From Flavobacterium daemonense (GTDB taxonomy: Bacteria > Bacteroidota > Bacteroidia > Flavobacteriales > Flavobacteriaceae), in contig NZ_VJYD01000015.1 of NCBI RefSeq assembly GCF_007341385.1, positions 56,561 to 120,560 of the forward strand: DNA of 64,000 nucleotides. The letters run 5' to 3'. The notes under the pieces are model-generated. The model saw only the letters and a program-made list of their open reading frames with translations, did no database searches and was not told the DNA's origin. The translations under genes were made by a program, and so were the position numbers. Numbering within the stretch: the stretch's first letter is position 1; each line of letters opens with the position of its first letter. Shown in pieces: positions 17,409-27,577 of the stretch.

Positions 17409-18653
17409 TTGCACACGATGAAATGGTATTTCTTTTTCGTACTTGTTTTTATTGGTACTGCGACTTTTTCTCAGGAAAAAGAGCTGTCCTACTTTATAGA
17501 CAAAGGAAGAAACAATTCTCCGTTACTTGTAGATTATCAAAATCAGATTAAGATTTCTACTTTGGATAGTCTCTTGAACAGGGCGTCTTATAAAACTCAG
17601 GTTGCAGGAAATTTAAATGCTAATTATGCTCCTGTTATTAATGGTTATGGTTACGACACAGCATTAAGCAACGGACAAATGGTTTCGGCTCTTGTTGGTT
17701 TTAATCAGCGAATATTAGGCAAAGGGCAAATCAATTCCCAAGCAGAATCTTTTAAATTGATCAAAGATGCTCTCATAGTCAATAAAAAAATAGCCGTCAA
17801 AGATTTGGATAAAAGTATTATCTCGCAGTATATCACGGCATATGGTACTGAGAAACAGATGGCTTTTAATAATAAAGTGACAACGCTTTTAAAAGAAGAA
17901 GAAGCCATTTTAAAAAAACTGACCAAAAATTCCATCTACAGACAAACAGATTATCTGATTTTTAATGCCACAATAAAACAGCAAGAACTTACGGCGTTGC
18001 GATTGAGACAGCAATATCAAAATGATCTCGCGCTTTTAAATTATCTGGCAGGAGAAAAAGATACCACTTTTGTAAAACTTAAAAATCCGGATCTAACCAT
18101 AAAATCGGATGAGCAGCAAAACAATTTATTTTTAAAGCAATTTGAGATTGACAGTTTAAAAATAAAAAATTCAGACAAGCTTATTGACAACAATTACAAA
18201 CCATCTATTTCTTTATTAGGAGATGCAGGGTATAATTCGAGCTTTATTTCTCAGGCGTATAAAAATGTCGGTTTTAGTGTAGGCGCTGGTTTGAGCATTC
18301 CAATTTACGATGGAAAGCAACGAAATCTTCAACATCAAAAAAACAGCATGGCGCTGGCAACCAATGAAAGCTACATCCGAAATTTTAAAAGGCAGTACGA
18401 ACAGCAATTGCTTTTGCTCCATCAAAAAATTAATCAGAATACAGAAACTAGTAAAATGCTGCAATCTCAGCTTTTAGTAGCAGAAGCACTCATTGAAGCC
18501 AATAAAAAATTGCTGTTGACCGGCGATGCCCAAATTACTGAATACATTATTGCGCTGAGTAATCTTATTTCGATTCAGGATGCTATCACACAAAATAGCG
18601 TAAATAATCTTCAAACTATTAATGAAATCAATTACTGGAAATCTAATGAATAA
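17409..18653 (+). CDS. TolC-family outer-membrane efflux protein
   Basis: The 414-residue protein has a signal peptide (FIGTATFSQ) and the alternating helical/beta pattern of the outer-membrane efflux family. Long helices include LKLKQTD-like runs such as KQQELTALRLRQQYQNDLALL and NSMALATNESYIRNFKRQYEQQ, and VGAGLSIPIYDGKQRNLQHQ is the typical strand-turn. It should form the trimeric exit duct of the pump. Its stop overlaps the start of the adaptor gene by 8 bases, so translation is coupled. An internal ATG at residue 3 (17415) is an equally good start. Confidence 0.88.
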   Translation: MHTMKWYFFFVLVFIGTATFSQEKELSYFIDKGRNNSPLLVDYQNQIKISTLDSLLNRASYKTQVAGNLNANYAPVINGYGYDTALSNGQMVSALVGFNQRILGKGQINSQAESFKLIKDALIVNKKIAVKDLDKSIISQYITAYGTEKQMAFNNKVTTLLKEEEAILKKLTKNSIYRQTDYLIFNATIKQQELTALRLRQQYQNDLALLNYLAGEKDTTFVKLKNPDLTIKSDEQQNNLFLKQFEIDSLKIKNSDKLIDNNYKPSISLLGDAGYNSSFISQAYKNVGFSVGAGLSIPIYDGKQRNLQHQKNSMALATNESYIRNFKRQYEQQLLLLHQKINQNTETSKMLQSQLLVAEALIEANKKLLLTGDAQITEYIIALSNLISIQDAITQNSVNNLQTINEINYWKSNE

Positions 18654-19572
18654 GTACAAGTATAAAGCGGCAGGAATTTTATTTCTAATGGCATTGTTTT
18701 TAGCTTCCTGCAACAAAACAGCTCCAACAGAAGCACCCGTGGTTGTAAGCGTTCCGGTAACTGTAACCCACATCGATACAACAGCAATTGAAAGCTATGT
18801 TGATTTGAATGCTACAACAACTTATTTAATAAAAAACACCGTAAAAGCCAATACTACAGGCTATTTGGAACTTGTAAAAGTAGCGTCAAATGATTTTGTT
18901 TCGAATCATCAATTATTGTTTTCATTAAAAACACGCGAAGCAAAAGTTTTAGGAAACACGATTAATAAAATTGATCCGAGTCTGAATTTTGGAAATGCTA
19001 TTCAAGTGAGAGCAACCTGCGACGGATTTGTAAATGCTGTAAATGTTCAAAAAGGAGATTATGTACAAGATGGTGATGTATTGGCAATTATTAATGATGC
19101 CAAAAGTTTTTCGATTGTTTTAAGTCTTCCGTACGAACTCAGAAAATTTGTACCACTCAATAAAATATTAAATGTCTATTTGCCAGATGGTACTGTAATT
19201 CAAACAAAAGTAGAGAAATACATGCCAACTGTTGATCCGGCATCGCAAACTCAAAATGTGATTTTAAAAAGCATAAAAGCAGTCAATATTCCAGAAAATT
19301 TGATTGTAAAAGTTAGGATTGATAAAACTGCTGATAATAAAACAATTAGTCTTCCTAAACAAGCCGTTCTTAGTGATGAAACCCAAACTGATTTTTGGAT
19401 TATGAAAGTAATGGACAAAAATCTAGCGGTAAAAGTTCCGATAAAGAAAGGAATCGAATCTGCTGATAAAATAGAGATACTTTCTCCAAAATTAAAAACG
19501 AGTGATCAAATTTTGCTTACAGGAAATTACGGAGTAGGAGACAGCATCAAAATAAAAATCATCAACAAATAA
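18646..19572 (+). CDS. RND efflux periplasmic adaptor lipoprotein
   Basis: With the start at 18646 the 308-residue product begins MNKYKYKAAGIL and has a lipobox (LFLASC), so it is anchored to a membrane in the periplasm. An upstream ATG at 18622 would add eight residues and push further into the TolC gene; I prefer the shorter start because it gives a normal lipoprotein signal and an ATGAATAA overlap. The lipoyl-like half motifs (TTGYLELVKVASNDFVSNHQ and CDGFVNAVNVQKGDYVQDGD) and a late beta-barrel (LPKQAVLSDETQ) match the membrane fusion protein family. It links the RND pump to the TolC duct. Confidence 0.87.
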   Translation: MNKYKYKAAGILFLMALFLASCNKTAPTEAPVVVSVPVTVTHIDTTAIESYVDLNATTTYLIKNTVKANTTGYLELVKVASNDFVSNHQLLFSLKTREAKVLGNTINKIDPSLNFGNAIQVRATCDGFVNAVNVQKGDYVQDGDVLAIINDAKSFSIVLSLPYELRKFVPLNKILNVYLPDGTVIQTKVEKYMPTVDPASQTQNVILKSIKAVNIPENLIVKVRIDKTADNKTISLPKQAVLSDETQTDFWIMKVMDKNLAVKVPIKKGIESADKIEILSPKLKTSDQILLTGNYGVGDSIKIKIINK

Positions 19573-19576
19573 GCTC

Positions 19577-22500
19577 ATGATACCTTTTTTTGCCCGACAT
19601 AAAAATGGACTTAGCACTATAATCTTTCTGATTTTATTGGGAGGAATATTTTCGTATTCTAAAATGCAGACGGGATTATTTCCTGAGATTACATTTCCGA
19701 AAATAAAAATTATTGCCGATGCTGGACAACAGCCTGTAGATAAAATGATGATTACGGTGACCAAACCTCTTGAAACGGCTATAAAAAAAGTGCAGGGACT
19801 TCAAACCGTTCGAAGTACAACAAGCAGAGGAAGTTGTGAGATTTCGGCTTTTATGGATTGGAATGCCGATATTGATTTGAGCAAAACCAGAATTGAGGCG
19901 CAGATTAATCAGATAAAAAATGATCTTCCGCCGGATTTGCAGGTTACGGTTGAAAAAATGAATCCGTCTATTTTGCCCGTGATCGGATATGCAATTGACA
20001 GTAAAGATCGCTCTGCGGTCGATTTAAAAAAGATCGCGAATTATACCATCAAACCTTTCTTGTCGCAAATTCAGGGAACGAGTGAAATCAGAATTGTTGG
20101 TGGAAAAGAAAAAGAATACTGGTTGTCGCTTGATTTTCAAAAAATGAGTGCTTATGGCATTACGCCAGCAATGGTAACACAGGTTTTTACAGAAACCAAT
20201 TTTATAAAATCTAACGGTTATCTCGCAGATTACCATCATTTGTATTTAACAATTACCGATGCACAACTGGATAAAAAAGATGAGCTTGAAAATCTGGTTA
20301 TTCGCAATAATAGCAAAGGAATTGTTCGGCTAAGCGATATCTGTTTGGTTGAAATTAGAGAAGCGAAAGAATACATTAAAGTCAATGCCAATGGCAAAGA
20401 AAGTATTCTGATTGCAGTCATCAAACAGCCCGATGCCAATTTGATCGAAATGTCGGATGCCATGAACAAAAAGATGAGCGATCTTAAAGCAATTCTGCCA
20501 AAAGATATTACCATCAAACCTTTCTATGAGCAGGCAAATTTTGTAAATGCTGCAGTAAAAAGTGTTACAGATAGTTTGCTTATAGGCTTGTTTCTGGCGA
20601 TCATTATTGCAGTATTATTTTTAAAATCGGCGAGAGCCAGTGCTACAATTTTAATTACGATTCCGGTTACGCTTTCGTTGACGCTTGTTGTGCTGTATTT
20701 TACAGGACAGACTTTCAATATTATGACAATCGGCGCCATTGCTGCTGCCTTAGGGTTAATTATAGATGATGCTATTGTAGTGGTAGAACAGATTCATCGC
20801 ACACACGAAGAACATCCAGATGAACCGGCGGTGACATTGCTTCAAAAAGCGATGAAATATTTATTGCCAGCCATGACAGGTTCATCAATCAGCACCATTG
20901 TAATTTTTATTCCGTTTGTTTTAATGAGCGGCGTTGCAGGATCGTATTTTAAAGTTCTTACGGATACAATGATTATTACATTGATTTGTTCTTTTTTGGT
21001 GACATGGCTTTTGCTACCTGTAATTTATTTATGGCTGTCTCCAAAGAAATCATTTATAAATAAAAAAGAAGACGCTCATCATGAAGTAAAAAAACAAAAA
21101 TGGGTTTCGTATTTTATTGAAAAACCTGTTTTAAGCATCGTTTTTTGTTTGATTTTACTGCTTTCTATATTTTTAATTCTTCCGAATCTTGAAACCGGAT
21201 TTTTACCCGAAATGGATGAAGGTAGCATTGTTTTGGATTATGAATCGCCACCCGGAACATCTCTTGAAGAAACAGACCGAATGCTTCGCGAAGTGGAGAA
21301 AATCATCATTAAAAATCCTGATGTAGAAGCCTATAGCCGAAGAACAGGAACGCAAATGGGTTTTTTTATTACAGAACCCAACACGGGAGATTATCTGATA
21401 CAATTAAAAAAAGACAGATCAAAAACAACCAATGATGTAATTGATGATATTAGATTGAAAGTTGAAAATAGTCAGCCGGCACTTCGTATTGATTTTGGGC
21501 AGGTAATTGGAGATATGCTCGGCGATCTTATGAGTTCGGTTTCGCCTATTGAAGTCAAGATTTATGGAAACGATCAAACTAAACTGCATCAAATAGCCAG
21601 AAATGTTGCGACTATTATTGAAAATACCAAAGGAACGGCAGATGTTTTTGATGGTACAGTATTGGCCGGACCAAGTGTAAATATTGAACCTAATTATTCT
21701 TTATTATCTCAATATGGCATAACGCCAGCTGATTTGCAATTTCAAATGCAGAGTCAGTTGGAAGGAAATATTATTGGTACTTTGCTGGAACAAGAACAGT
21801 CAACTCCAATTCGTCTTATTTATAAAAATTCGGAAAAACGTAGTTTGGATCAGATGAAGCAATTGCAGGTTTTTCTGCCTGGAGGACAAGCGATTCCGCT
21901 TTCTAATTTAGTGAAAATAACACCCGAAAAAGGAAGTGCCGAGATACAGCGTGAGAACCTTCAAATGATGAGCGTTGTAACAGGAAGACTAGACAACAGA
22001 GGCTTAGGAACGGTTATGGCTGAAATTCAGAAAAATATAAAACAACAAATTGTTTTGCCTCAAGGCTATTATATTGAATACGGTGGGGCTTATAAAGATC
22101 AGCAACAAGCTTTTAGTGAATTATTACTGATATTGGTTACATCATCACTTTTGGTTTTTGGCGTAATTCTGTTTTTATTCAGAGATTTTAGAGCGGCGTT
22201 GGTTATTCTTCTTATTTCTGTATTGGGAATTTCAGGAAGTTATTTATTGCTTTTCCTAACCAATGTGCCACTGAATGTGGGAAGTTATACCGGAATTATT
22301 ATGATTGTGGGGATTATCAGCGAAAATGCCATTTTTACTTTTCTTCAATTTAAAGAAACGTACAAACAGACTTTAGATATTAATCAGTCCCTTATTTATT
22401 CGATTTCAACAAGACTCCGACCAAAATTAATGACAGCTTTAGGAGCAATTATTGCGCTGATGCCTTTGGCTATTGGAGTAGGAACGGGATCAGAACTTCA

Positions 22501-22624
22501 CCAGCCTTTAGCGATTGCTGTTATTGGCGGTTTTATTGTCGCGATGCCTTTATTGCTCATTGTATTGCCAAGTTTATTGGCTTTTATCTATAAAAACCCT
22601 AAACACCTTACTTATTTATTATGA
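19577..22624 (+). CDS. RND-family inner-membrane efflux pump
   Basis: The 1015-residue protein has the RND layout: a membrane helix, a large periplasmic loop, six helices, a second loop and five helices. The proton-relay Asp pair is in LGLIIDDAIVVVEQIHR (about residue 397). AKVQGLQTVRSTTSRGSCEI and FLPEMDEGSIVLDYESPPGTS match the HAE1/heavy-metal branch of RND pumps. It starts four bases after the adaptor gene. Together with the adaptor and TolC-type protein it should form a complete tripartite exporter; the substrate cannot be read from the sequence. Confidence 0.93.
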   Translation: MIPFFARHKNGLSTIIFLILLGGIFSYSKMQTGLFPEITFPKIKIIADAGQQPVDKMMITVTKPLETAIKKVQGLQTVRSTTSRGSCEISAFMDWNADIDLSKTRIEAQINQIKNDLPPDLQVTVEKMNPSILPVIGYAIDSKDRSAVDLKKIANYTIKPFLSQIQGTSEIRIVGGKEKEYWLSLDFQKMSAYGITPAMVTQVFTETNFIKSNGYLADYHHLYLTITDAQLDKKDELENLVIRNNSKGIVRLSDICLVEIREAKEYIKVNANGKESILIAVIKQPDANLIEMSDAMNKKMSDLKAILPKDITIKPFYEQANFVNAAVKSVTDSLLIGLFLAIIIAVLFLKSARASATILITIPVTLSLTLVVLYFTGQTFNIMTIGAIAAALGLIIDDAIVVVEQIHRTHEEHPDEPAVTLLQKAMKYLLPAMTGSSISTIVIFIPFVLMSGVAGSYFKVLTDTMIITLICSFLVTWLLLPVIYLWLSPKKSFINKKEDAHHEVKKQKWVSYFIEKPVLSIVFCLILLLSIFLILPNLETGFLPEMDEGSIVLDYESPPGTSLEETDRMLREVEKIIIKNPDVEAYSRRTGTQMGFFITEPNTGDYLIQLKKDRSKTTNDVIDDIRLKVENSQPALRIDFGQVIGDMLGDLMSSVSPIEVKIYGNDQTKLHQIARNVATIIENTKGTADVFDGTVLAGPSVNIEPNYSLLSQYGITPADLQFQMQSQLEGNIIGTLLEQEQSTPIRLIYKNSEKRSLDQMKQLQVFLPGGQAIPLSNLVKITPEKGSAEIQRENLQMMSVVTGRLDNRGLGTVMAEIQKNIKQQIVLPQGYYIEYGGAYKDQQQAFSELLLILVTSSLLVFGVILFLFRDFRAALVILLISVLGISGSYLLLFLTNVPLNVGSYTGIIMIVGIISENAIFTFLQFKETYKQTLDINQSLIYSISTRLRPKLMTALGAIIALMPLAIGVGTGSELHQPLAIAVIGGFIVAMPLLLIVLPSLLAFIYKNPKHLTYLL

Positions 22625-22682
22625 AGCAAAACTACGTTAGTGGGAGTGTCAACGTAATATTCATTTTTTAAATTTCCTTAAA

Positions 22683-23438
22683 ATGTTAAAGACTTTTTTA
22701 TTATTTCTCGTAAGCACAATAGCTATTAATGCACAAAATACTGTGTCAGATTCTATTGTAATTAAAGATACCGTACAGAATTTAAAATTCAATTATAAAC
22801 AATTGATTATACCTGGAATTCTTATTGGATATGGTTTTATCGGACTTGAAAACGATCAGCTCAAAAGTTTCAATAATCAAATTAGAGAAGAAGTAACAGA
22901 GGATATCGACAATAAAATCACTATTGATGATTTTTCTCAATTTGTTCCTGCTGCTTCTGTGTATGCCTTGAATGCTGTAGGTATTGAAGGTAAAAACAAT
23001 CTAAAGGATAGATCGATCATTCTAGCGACTTCTTATCTTATGATGACTACGACGGTATTTGCATTAAAAAATATTACTCATGTAGAAAGACCAGATGGAA
23101 CATCCAACAATTCGTTCCCTTCGGGGCATACTGCGAATGCTTTTGCGGGTGCCGAATTTCTTTGGCAGGAATACAAAGACAAATCGGTCTGGTATGGGAT
23201 AAGCGGCTACCTTGTGGCAACAGGAACAGGATTGTTCAGAATGTACAACAACAGACACTGGCTTACCGATGTAGTTGCTGGAGCGGGTATAGGTATTTTG
23301 AGTACCAAAGCGGCTTACTGGCTGTTTCCGTATGTGAAAAACACTATTTTTCCTTCCAAAGAAAAGAAAGTTACTTCGATGATTGTTCCTTTTTATAATG
23401 GACAACAAATGGGAGCCGGAATGGTCGTCCAGTTTTGA
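22683..23438 (+). CDS. PAP2-superfamily phosphatase, exported
   Basis: The 251-residue protein has a signal peptide (VSTIAINAQ) and all three phosphatase motifs: KNITHVERP, the PSGH motif in FPSGHTANAF, and RMYNNRHWLTDV with the second catalytic His and Asp. PAP2 enzymes remove phosphate from lipids such as undecaprenyl pyrophosphate or lipid A. The gene is 58 bases after the RND pump gene and before a family 9 glycosyltransferase, so an envelope-lipid role is likely. Intact. Confidence 0.88.
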   Translation: MLKTFLLFLVSTIAINAQNTVSDSIVIKDTVQNLKFNYKQLIIPGILIGYGFIGLENDQLKSFNNQIREEVTEDIDNKITIDDFSQFVPAASVYALNAVGIEGKNNLKDRSIILATSYLMMTTTVFALKNITHVERPDGTSNNSFPSGHTANAFAGAEFLWQEYKDKSVWYGISGYLVATGTGLFRMYNNRHWLTDVVAGAGIGILSTKAAYWLFPYVKNTIFPSKEKKVTSMIVPFYNGQQMGAGMVVQF

Positions 23439-23521
23439 TTTTTCGAAATTACCAATAGAATTTACAAGAAACAATTTTTAAATACCACAAGACTTTTTCA
23501 AGTCTTAAAAATTTACTTCAA

Positions 23522-24586
23522 ATGAAAATTTCAAAAAAGATCAATAATGTTCGACGAGAAGCGATGCGATTTATAACCAAAAATATTGGTTCTTCTCAAA
23601 AAGCTTCAAATAAAATGATGGATGATCCAACTCAAATTAAGCTAATTTTGATTTGCAGGCCAAATGCACGGCTAGGAAATCTGCTCCTTATTACTCCTTT
23701 GATTAAAGAGGTCAGTGCTGTTTTTCCCGAGGCTCAAATTGACCTTTTTGTTAAGGGCGGTTTAATGCCTATTATTCTGAAAAACTATAATCAGATTGGT
23801 GAGATTATTGTTCTTCCTAAAAAACCGTTCAGCGATCTAGTAGCTTATTTAAAAGTGTGGCTCAAAATAGAACGAAAAAAATATGATTTGGCAATAAATG
23901 TCGATAAAGATTCTTCGTCAGGAAGACTCGCTGTTGAACGATCTCACGCTGCTTTTAAATTTTATGGAGATGATTTAAATGAGATTGAAAGCAAAGCAAA
24001 TGATTACTTGCATATCGCTAAATATCCGGTTTATAATTTCAGAAATTTTTTAAAAAGTGTTTCTGTTGAAACCCGTAATTTGCCAATCTCAGAAATGGAT
24101 CTGAAATTAGATGCGACAGAGTTGGCTCATGGCAAGGAAATCTTAAAAGATAAATTTGACAATCAAAAACCCACGATTGCCATTTTTACTTTCGCAACTG
24201 GTGATAAATGTTTTTCTGAATCTTGGTGGAAGGACTTTTATGAGCTTTTAAAGATAAAATACGAGCGAGATTATAATATTCTTGAAGTGTTGCCGGTTGA
24301 AAATGTCTCACAAATTCAATTTAAAGCCACAAGTTTTTATAGTAAAGACGTACGCGAAATCGCTTCTGTTTTAGCAAATACGGTGCTTTTTATTGGCGCT
24401 GACAGTGGCATCATGCATTTGGCTAATGCATCGCATATTCCTACCGTTGGATTATTTTCCGGCCTTAATATTCAAAAATACCAGCCTTACGGATTTGGAT
24501 CTGTAGCCATCGATACCAATACGATTGTAAGCAAAAATCAATATATCGTAATCATCGACGAAATTTTGCTTAAGAACAGTCAGTAA
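23522..24586 (+). CDS. Family 9 glycosyltransferase (heptosyltransferase-like)
   Basis: The 354-residue protein has the two Rossmann halves of GT-B family 9 enzymes: CRPNARLGNLLLITPLIKEV in the first and VLFIGADSGIMHLANASHIP followed by TVGLFSG in the second. These enzymes add heptose or similar sugars to the lipopolysaccharide core from ADP-activated donors. It closes the seven-gene run and is followed by a perfect palindrome that can end transcription. The acceptor cannot be inferred. Confidence 0.85.
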   Translation: MKISKKINNVRREAMRFITKNIGSSQKASNKMMDDPTQIKLILICRPNARLGNLLLITPLIKEVSAVFPEAQIDLFVKGGLMPIILKNYNQIGEIIVLPKKPFSDLVAYLKVWLKIERKKYDLAINVDKDSSSGRLAVERSHAAFKFYGDDLNEIESKANDYLHIAKYPVYNFRNFLKSVSVETRNLPISEMDLKLDATELAHGKEILKDKFDNQKPTIAIFTFATGDKCFSESWWKDFYELLKIKYERDYNILEVLPVENVSQIQFKATSFYSKDVREIASVLANTVLFIGADSGIMHLANASHIPTVGLFSGLNIQKYQPYGFGSVAIDTNTIVSKNQYIVIIDEILLKNSQ

Positions 24587-24600
24587 GATTTATTAAAACG

Positions 24601-24636
24601 ATTCCTGCAATCCCGAAGCTTCGGGATTGCAGGAAT
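24601..24636. terminator. 36-base perfect palindrome between convergent genes
   Basis: The 18-base arms meet at GAAGCTTC and are perfectly complementary (start ATTCCTGCAATCCCGAAG). It lies 15 bases after the glycosyltransferase stop and 17 bases before the end of the convergent receptor gene, so it can act as a two-way terminator. T-runs are short. Confidence 0.65.
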
Positions 24637-24652
24637 ATCTAATACGAACAAT

Positions 24653-27064
24653 CTAAAACTTGTAACTGTATCCAAAACGTATTACTTGCGTTTCATAATA
24701 ATCCTTGCTGCTGTAGCCAAAATTTTCTCCCGTTATTTCTTTCTGAATTACTAAAGTGTTGAATATGTCTGTAGCATTCAAAAACACTTCGCCTTTTCCT
24801 TTTTGAACCGTTTTTTTAATTCCTAAATCAACAGAAAATCTCGAACCAATTTTCCCTTGCGGAATAACATCAGGCGCAAGATAAATTGCAGAAACTTGTC
24901 CTTTTAATGTTTTATTTAGCTGAAACGTATTGTTCCATTTTAAATTTCCGGAAACCATCTGCTGGCGCTCGCCGTTATAAACGCTTGGAACAGGGTATAA
25001 ATTTGTAACCGTAAAAGCATCGATGGTATTTTGATACAGATTTCCATTGAAATTAAGAGAATACCACGAATTTACGTCTTGAGAATATACGGCTTCAATT
25101 CCAATCGAGTTGCTGTTGCCAGCGTTTTGAAATACATTATAAATTAAAGTGCTTTCTGGAACCGTGGTCGCAATACGCGCGATGGTTCCGTTTATAATTT
25201 TATAATAAACCGCTGAGGTAAAATATCCTTTTGGCATTGTTTTTTTATAGCCAATTTCAAAAGCGCTAGTAAATTGAGGACGAAGCCCCGGATTTCCAAC
25301 TTTTATAATTTCGGCATCATCGTATTTCGGAAAAATACGAATATCAACTTCAGCCGGTCTGTCAACTCTACGGTTGTAAAAAGCCGTTATTTTGTTTTTA
25401 TCATCGATTTTATATCCAAAACGTACATTCGGAAAAGGTTCTGTATAATGATAGCCGTCGCTTTTGTAAGTTGGATGATCCGGATTCACATCATATTGAA
25501 GTTTTACGTATTCCAATCGAATCCCGATTTCTGCTTCAATTTTACTAGTTTCATAAATATAATTGGAATATAGTGCCGGAATTATTTCCTTGTAATTTGC
25601 CCATCCTCCAGCATTAGCATCAATTGGAGAATTCTGTCCCGGAAAGAATTGCATATTCGTGGGAATCTCTCGGTTTCTGAATTTAAAACCGGTTTCAAAT
25701 CGGCCATATTTTAAAGGTCTGATATAATCCAGATTAATATCGACTACTTTTTCATCTGATAAAAGTTTAAAAGAATCCTGTCCAACAGAAGTTGGAAGTG
25801 TATTGGTGAAGAAGTATTTTTCATCTTCTCTATGATAGGTGTAGTTGATTCCTGCGTTTAATTTGTGGCCTGGCTGACTAAATTTATGTTCATACGAAGC
25901 ACTTGTCATTACCGTCGTTTTAAGTTCGTCTTCTAAAAATGACCAAAGGCGAAGCCTCTGAGAATAATCTTCATTAAAAAAAGGTTCATCGCCATTATCA
26001 ATGATTTTTTCACTTCCAAAAAGTCCGGAAAATGAAAAACTGTTCTGCTCATTGTAATTCCAGTCTATTCCAGATTTTAGCGTTGTAAAATGTGTATCAC
26101 GATTTCTGACAGTTTGTTGATTGATGATGGTGCCGTCGTCATAAGTTCGCGTTACAAATTCGTTTTTGTTAAGTGTTTCCGTATATAAATAATCGGCTTG
26201 AAGATAGGCGTTTATTTTGCTTTTGCGATAATTTAAGGATAGCGACGGATTTATTTTTGGTGTCACTTGATATTGCGGACGAATTGTCGGCAAATTGGCT
26301 TTGCGTTCCCAAAGTGCGCCATATCCAGAACCTATTCCGATTTTCCCGTTAAAGCCTTCTTGTTTGTTTTTTTTGTAAATGATATTGATGATTCCTGCAT
26401 TTCCGTTGGCATCAAATTTTGCAGAAGGATTGTTTATAATCTCAATTTTTTCAATGGCTGAAGCTGGTATATTATCAAGACCCGATTGGTTTCCAAAGCC
26501 GGTTAGCGCAGTTTGTTTTCCATCAATCAGCACCATAACTTTATCATTGCCACGCAGTTGGACTTTTCCATCATGAAGCGTAACACCAGGAAGACTTTGC
26601 ATGGATTGAAGGACAGATCCTCCGCTTTGTGTAATATTATCAGCTACCGAAAAGACTTTTTTATCCATTTTAGAGCTAGCTTCTGAAGTTTTTGAAGTGA
26701 TGACAACTTCAGATAAAGTATTGATATCTTCTTCAATATCAATAGTATTTAGATCTAGAAAATCGGAGAGTGTTCCAATAAAAATTTTCTGTGATTTGGT
26801 TTTATATCCTGTAGAAGAGATTTCAAGAATATAATTTCCAGATGATACGGATGTTAGGCTAAAACGACCTTCTTCATTGGTGACCGTACCAGCAATTATT
26901 TTTTGTTCTGTTGGAGTTTTTAAAACTACATTGACATAAGGAAGTGCAGTTTTTGAGGTCTTATCTTTTATTAATCCTGAGATTGTGGCGGGGTTGTTTT
27001 GTGCCGTCATATTGTAAATTTTCATTAACAGAAATGACAGCACAAAAAATATTTTTAATTTCAT
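24653..27064 (-). CDS. TonB-dependent-type outer-membrane beta-barrel receptor
   Basis: The 803-residue protein has a signal peptide (ending YNMTAQ), a carboxypeptidase-like N-domain (TISGLIKDKTSKTALPYVNVVL, about 28-110) and a plug (SGGSVLQSMQSLPGVTLHDG, VMVLIDGKQTALTG, NAGIINIIYKK). The barrel ends in YETQVIRFGYSYKF, with a C-terminal aromatic. It lies 10 bases after a PepSY-like gene and follows a two-component pair, an arrangement in which the regulators respond to the same ligand or control the receptor. Ligand unknown. Confidence 0.9.
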   Translation of the reverse strand: MKLKIFFVLSFLLMKIYNMTAQNNPATISGLIKDKTSKTALPYVNVVLKTPTEQKIIAGTVTNEEGRFSLTSVSSGNYILEISSTGYKTKSQKIFIGTLSDFLDLNTIDIEEDINTLSEVVITSKTSEASSKMDKKVFSVADNITQSGGSVLQSMQSLPGVTLHDGKVQLRGNDKVMVLIDGKQTALTGFGNQSGLDNIPASAIEKIEIINNPSAKFDANGNAGIINIIYKKNKQEGFNGKIGIGSGYGALWERKANLPTIRPQYQVTPKINPSLSLNYRKSKINAYLQADYLYTETLNKNEFVTRTYDDGTIINQQTVRNRDTHFTTLKSGIDWNYNEQNSFSFSGLFGSEKIIDNGDEPFFNEDYSQRLRLWSFLEDELKTTVMTSASYEHKFSQPGHKLNAGINYTYHREDEKYFFTNTLPTSVGQDSFKLLSDEKVVDINLDYIRPLKYGRFETGFKFRNREIPTNMQFFPGQNSPIDANAGGWANYKEIIPALYSNYIYETSKIEAEIGIRLEYVKLQYDVNPDHPTYKSDGYHYTEPFPNVRFGYKIDDKNKITAFYNRRVDRPAEVDIRIFPKYDDAEIIKVGNPGLRPQFTSAFEIGYKKTMPKGYFTSAVYYKIINGTIARIATTVPESTLIYNVFQNAGNSNSIGIEAVYSQDVNSWYSLNFNGNLYQNTIDAFTVTNLYPVPSVYNGERQQMVSGNLKWNNTFQLNKTLKGQVSAIYLAPDVIPQGKIGSRFSVDLGIKKTVQKGKGEVFLNATDIFNTLVIQKEITGENFGYSSKDYYETQVIRFGYSYKF

Positions 27065-27074
27065 TTTTACAGTT

Positions 27075-27503
27075 TTAGTCGGCTATGCTTTTGATATAAG
27101 TGCCTTGTTTGTCAAAAATTAGATCAATAGAAGTTACCTGAGCTTCAAACGTAACCGTTCCATGTGCATCGGTTATTTTTGCAGCTTCTTTGATCTTTTT
27201 GCTTTTATAGTTTTTTTGGATATAAGCCAGAGCATTGGCCGGAAGTTTCTTCACGCTAATTTCCTCTTCAGTTTCTAATATATTTCCATTAGAATCTAAA
27301 AGCACGGAGCGTTCTGTTTTGCCAACCGTAAAATTGGCTTCATAATTTCCTTTTTCCTTTTCCCATTTTACATTTGTTTGATCGGGATAGGAGATCAAAA
27401 AGGTCGATTTTACAATTTTAGGAATGTCTTTTTCACTTACTTTTTGACCAATGGCAAAAGAAGAAAAAAGCAGCGCTAAGAATGTTAGGATTGAATTTTT
27501 CAT
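27075..27503 (-). CDS. Exported PepSY-like protein
   Basis: The 142-residue protein has a signal peptide (LLFSSFAIGQ, cut near residue 19) and two half-repeats of the PepSY-like domain: FLISYPDQTNVKWEKEKGNYEANFTV and AYIQKNYKSKKIKEAAKITD...VTFEAQV. The family is periplasmic, often next to two-component systems in Bacteroidota, and may restrain a partner. It sits between the kinase gene and the receptor gene in a likely single operon. No catalytic residues expected. Confidence 0.82.
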   Translation of the reverse strand: MKNSILTFLALLFSSFAIGQKVSEKDIPKIVKSTFLISYPDQTNVKWEKEKGNYEANFTVGKTERSVLLDSNGNILETEEEISVKKLPANALAYIQKNYKSKKIKEAAKITDAHGTVTFEAQVTSIDLIFDKQGTYIKSIAD

Positions 27504-27577
27504 AAGTACTAATTTTTTTAATTAATAAAAAACCTAGTACAAAGTTTGAAAACGAATCTGTAGGAAGTTTGAATTTT

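Noticed and set aside
17409..18653. TolC-type gene as the outer-membrane partner of the RiPP exporter
   Set aside because: It overlaps the RND adaptor gene and belongs to that operon, 26 kb away; cross-use cannot be ruled out but is not supported.
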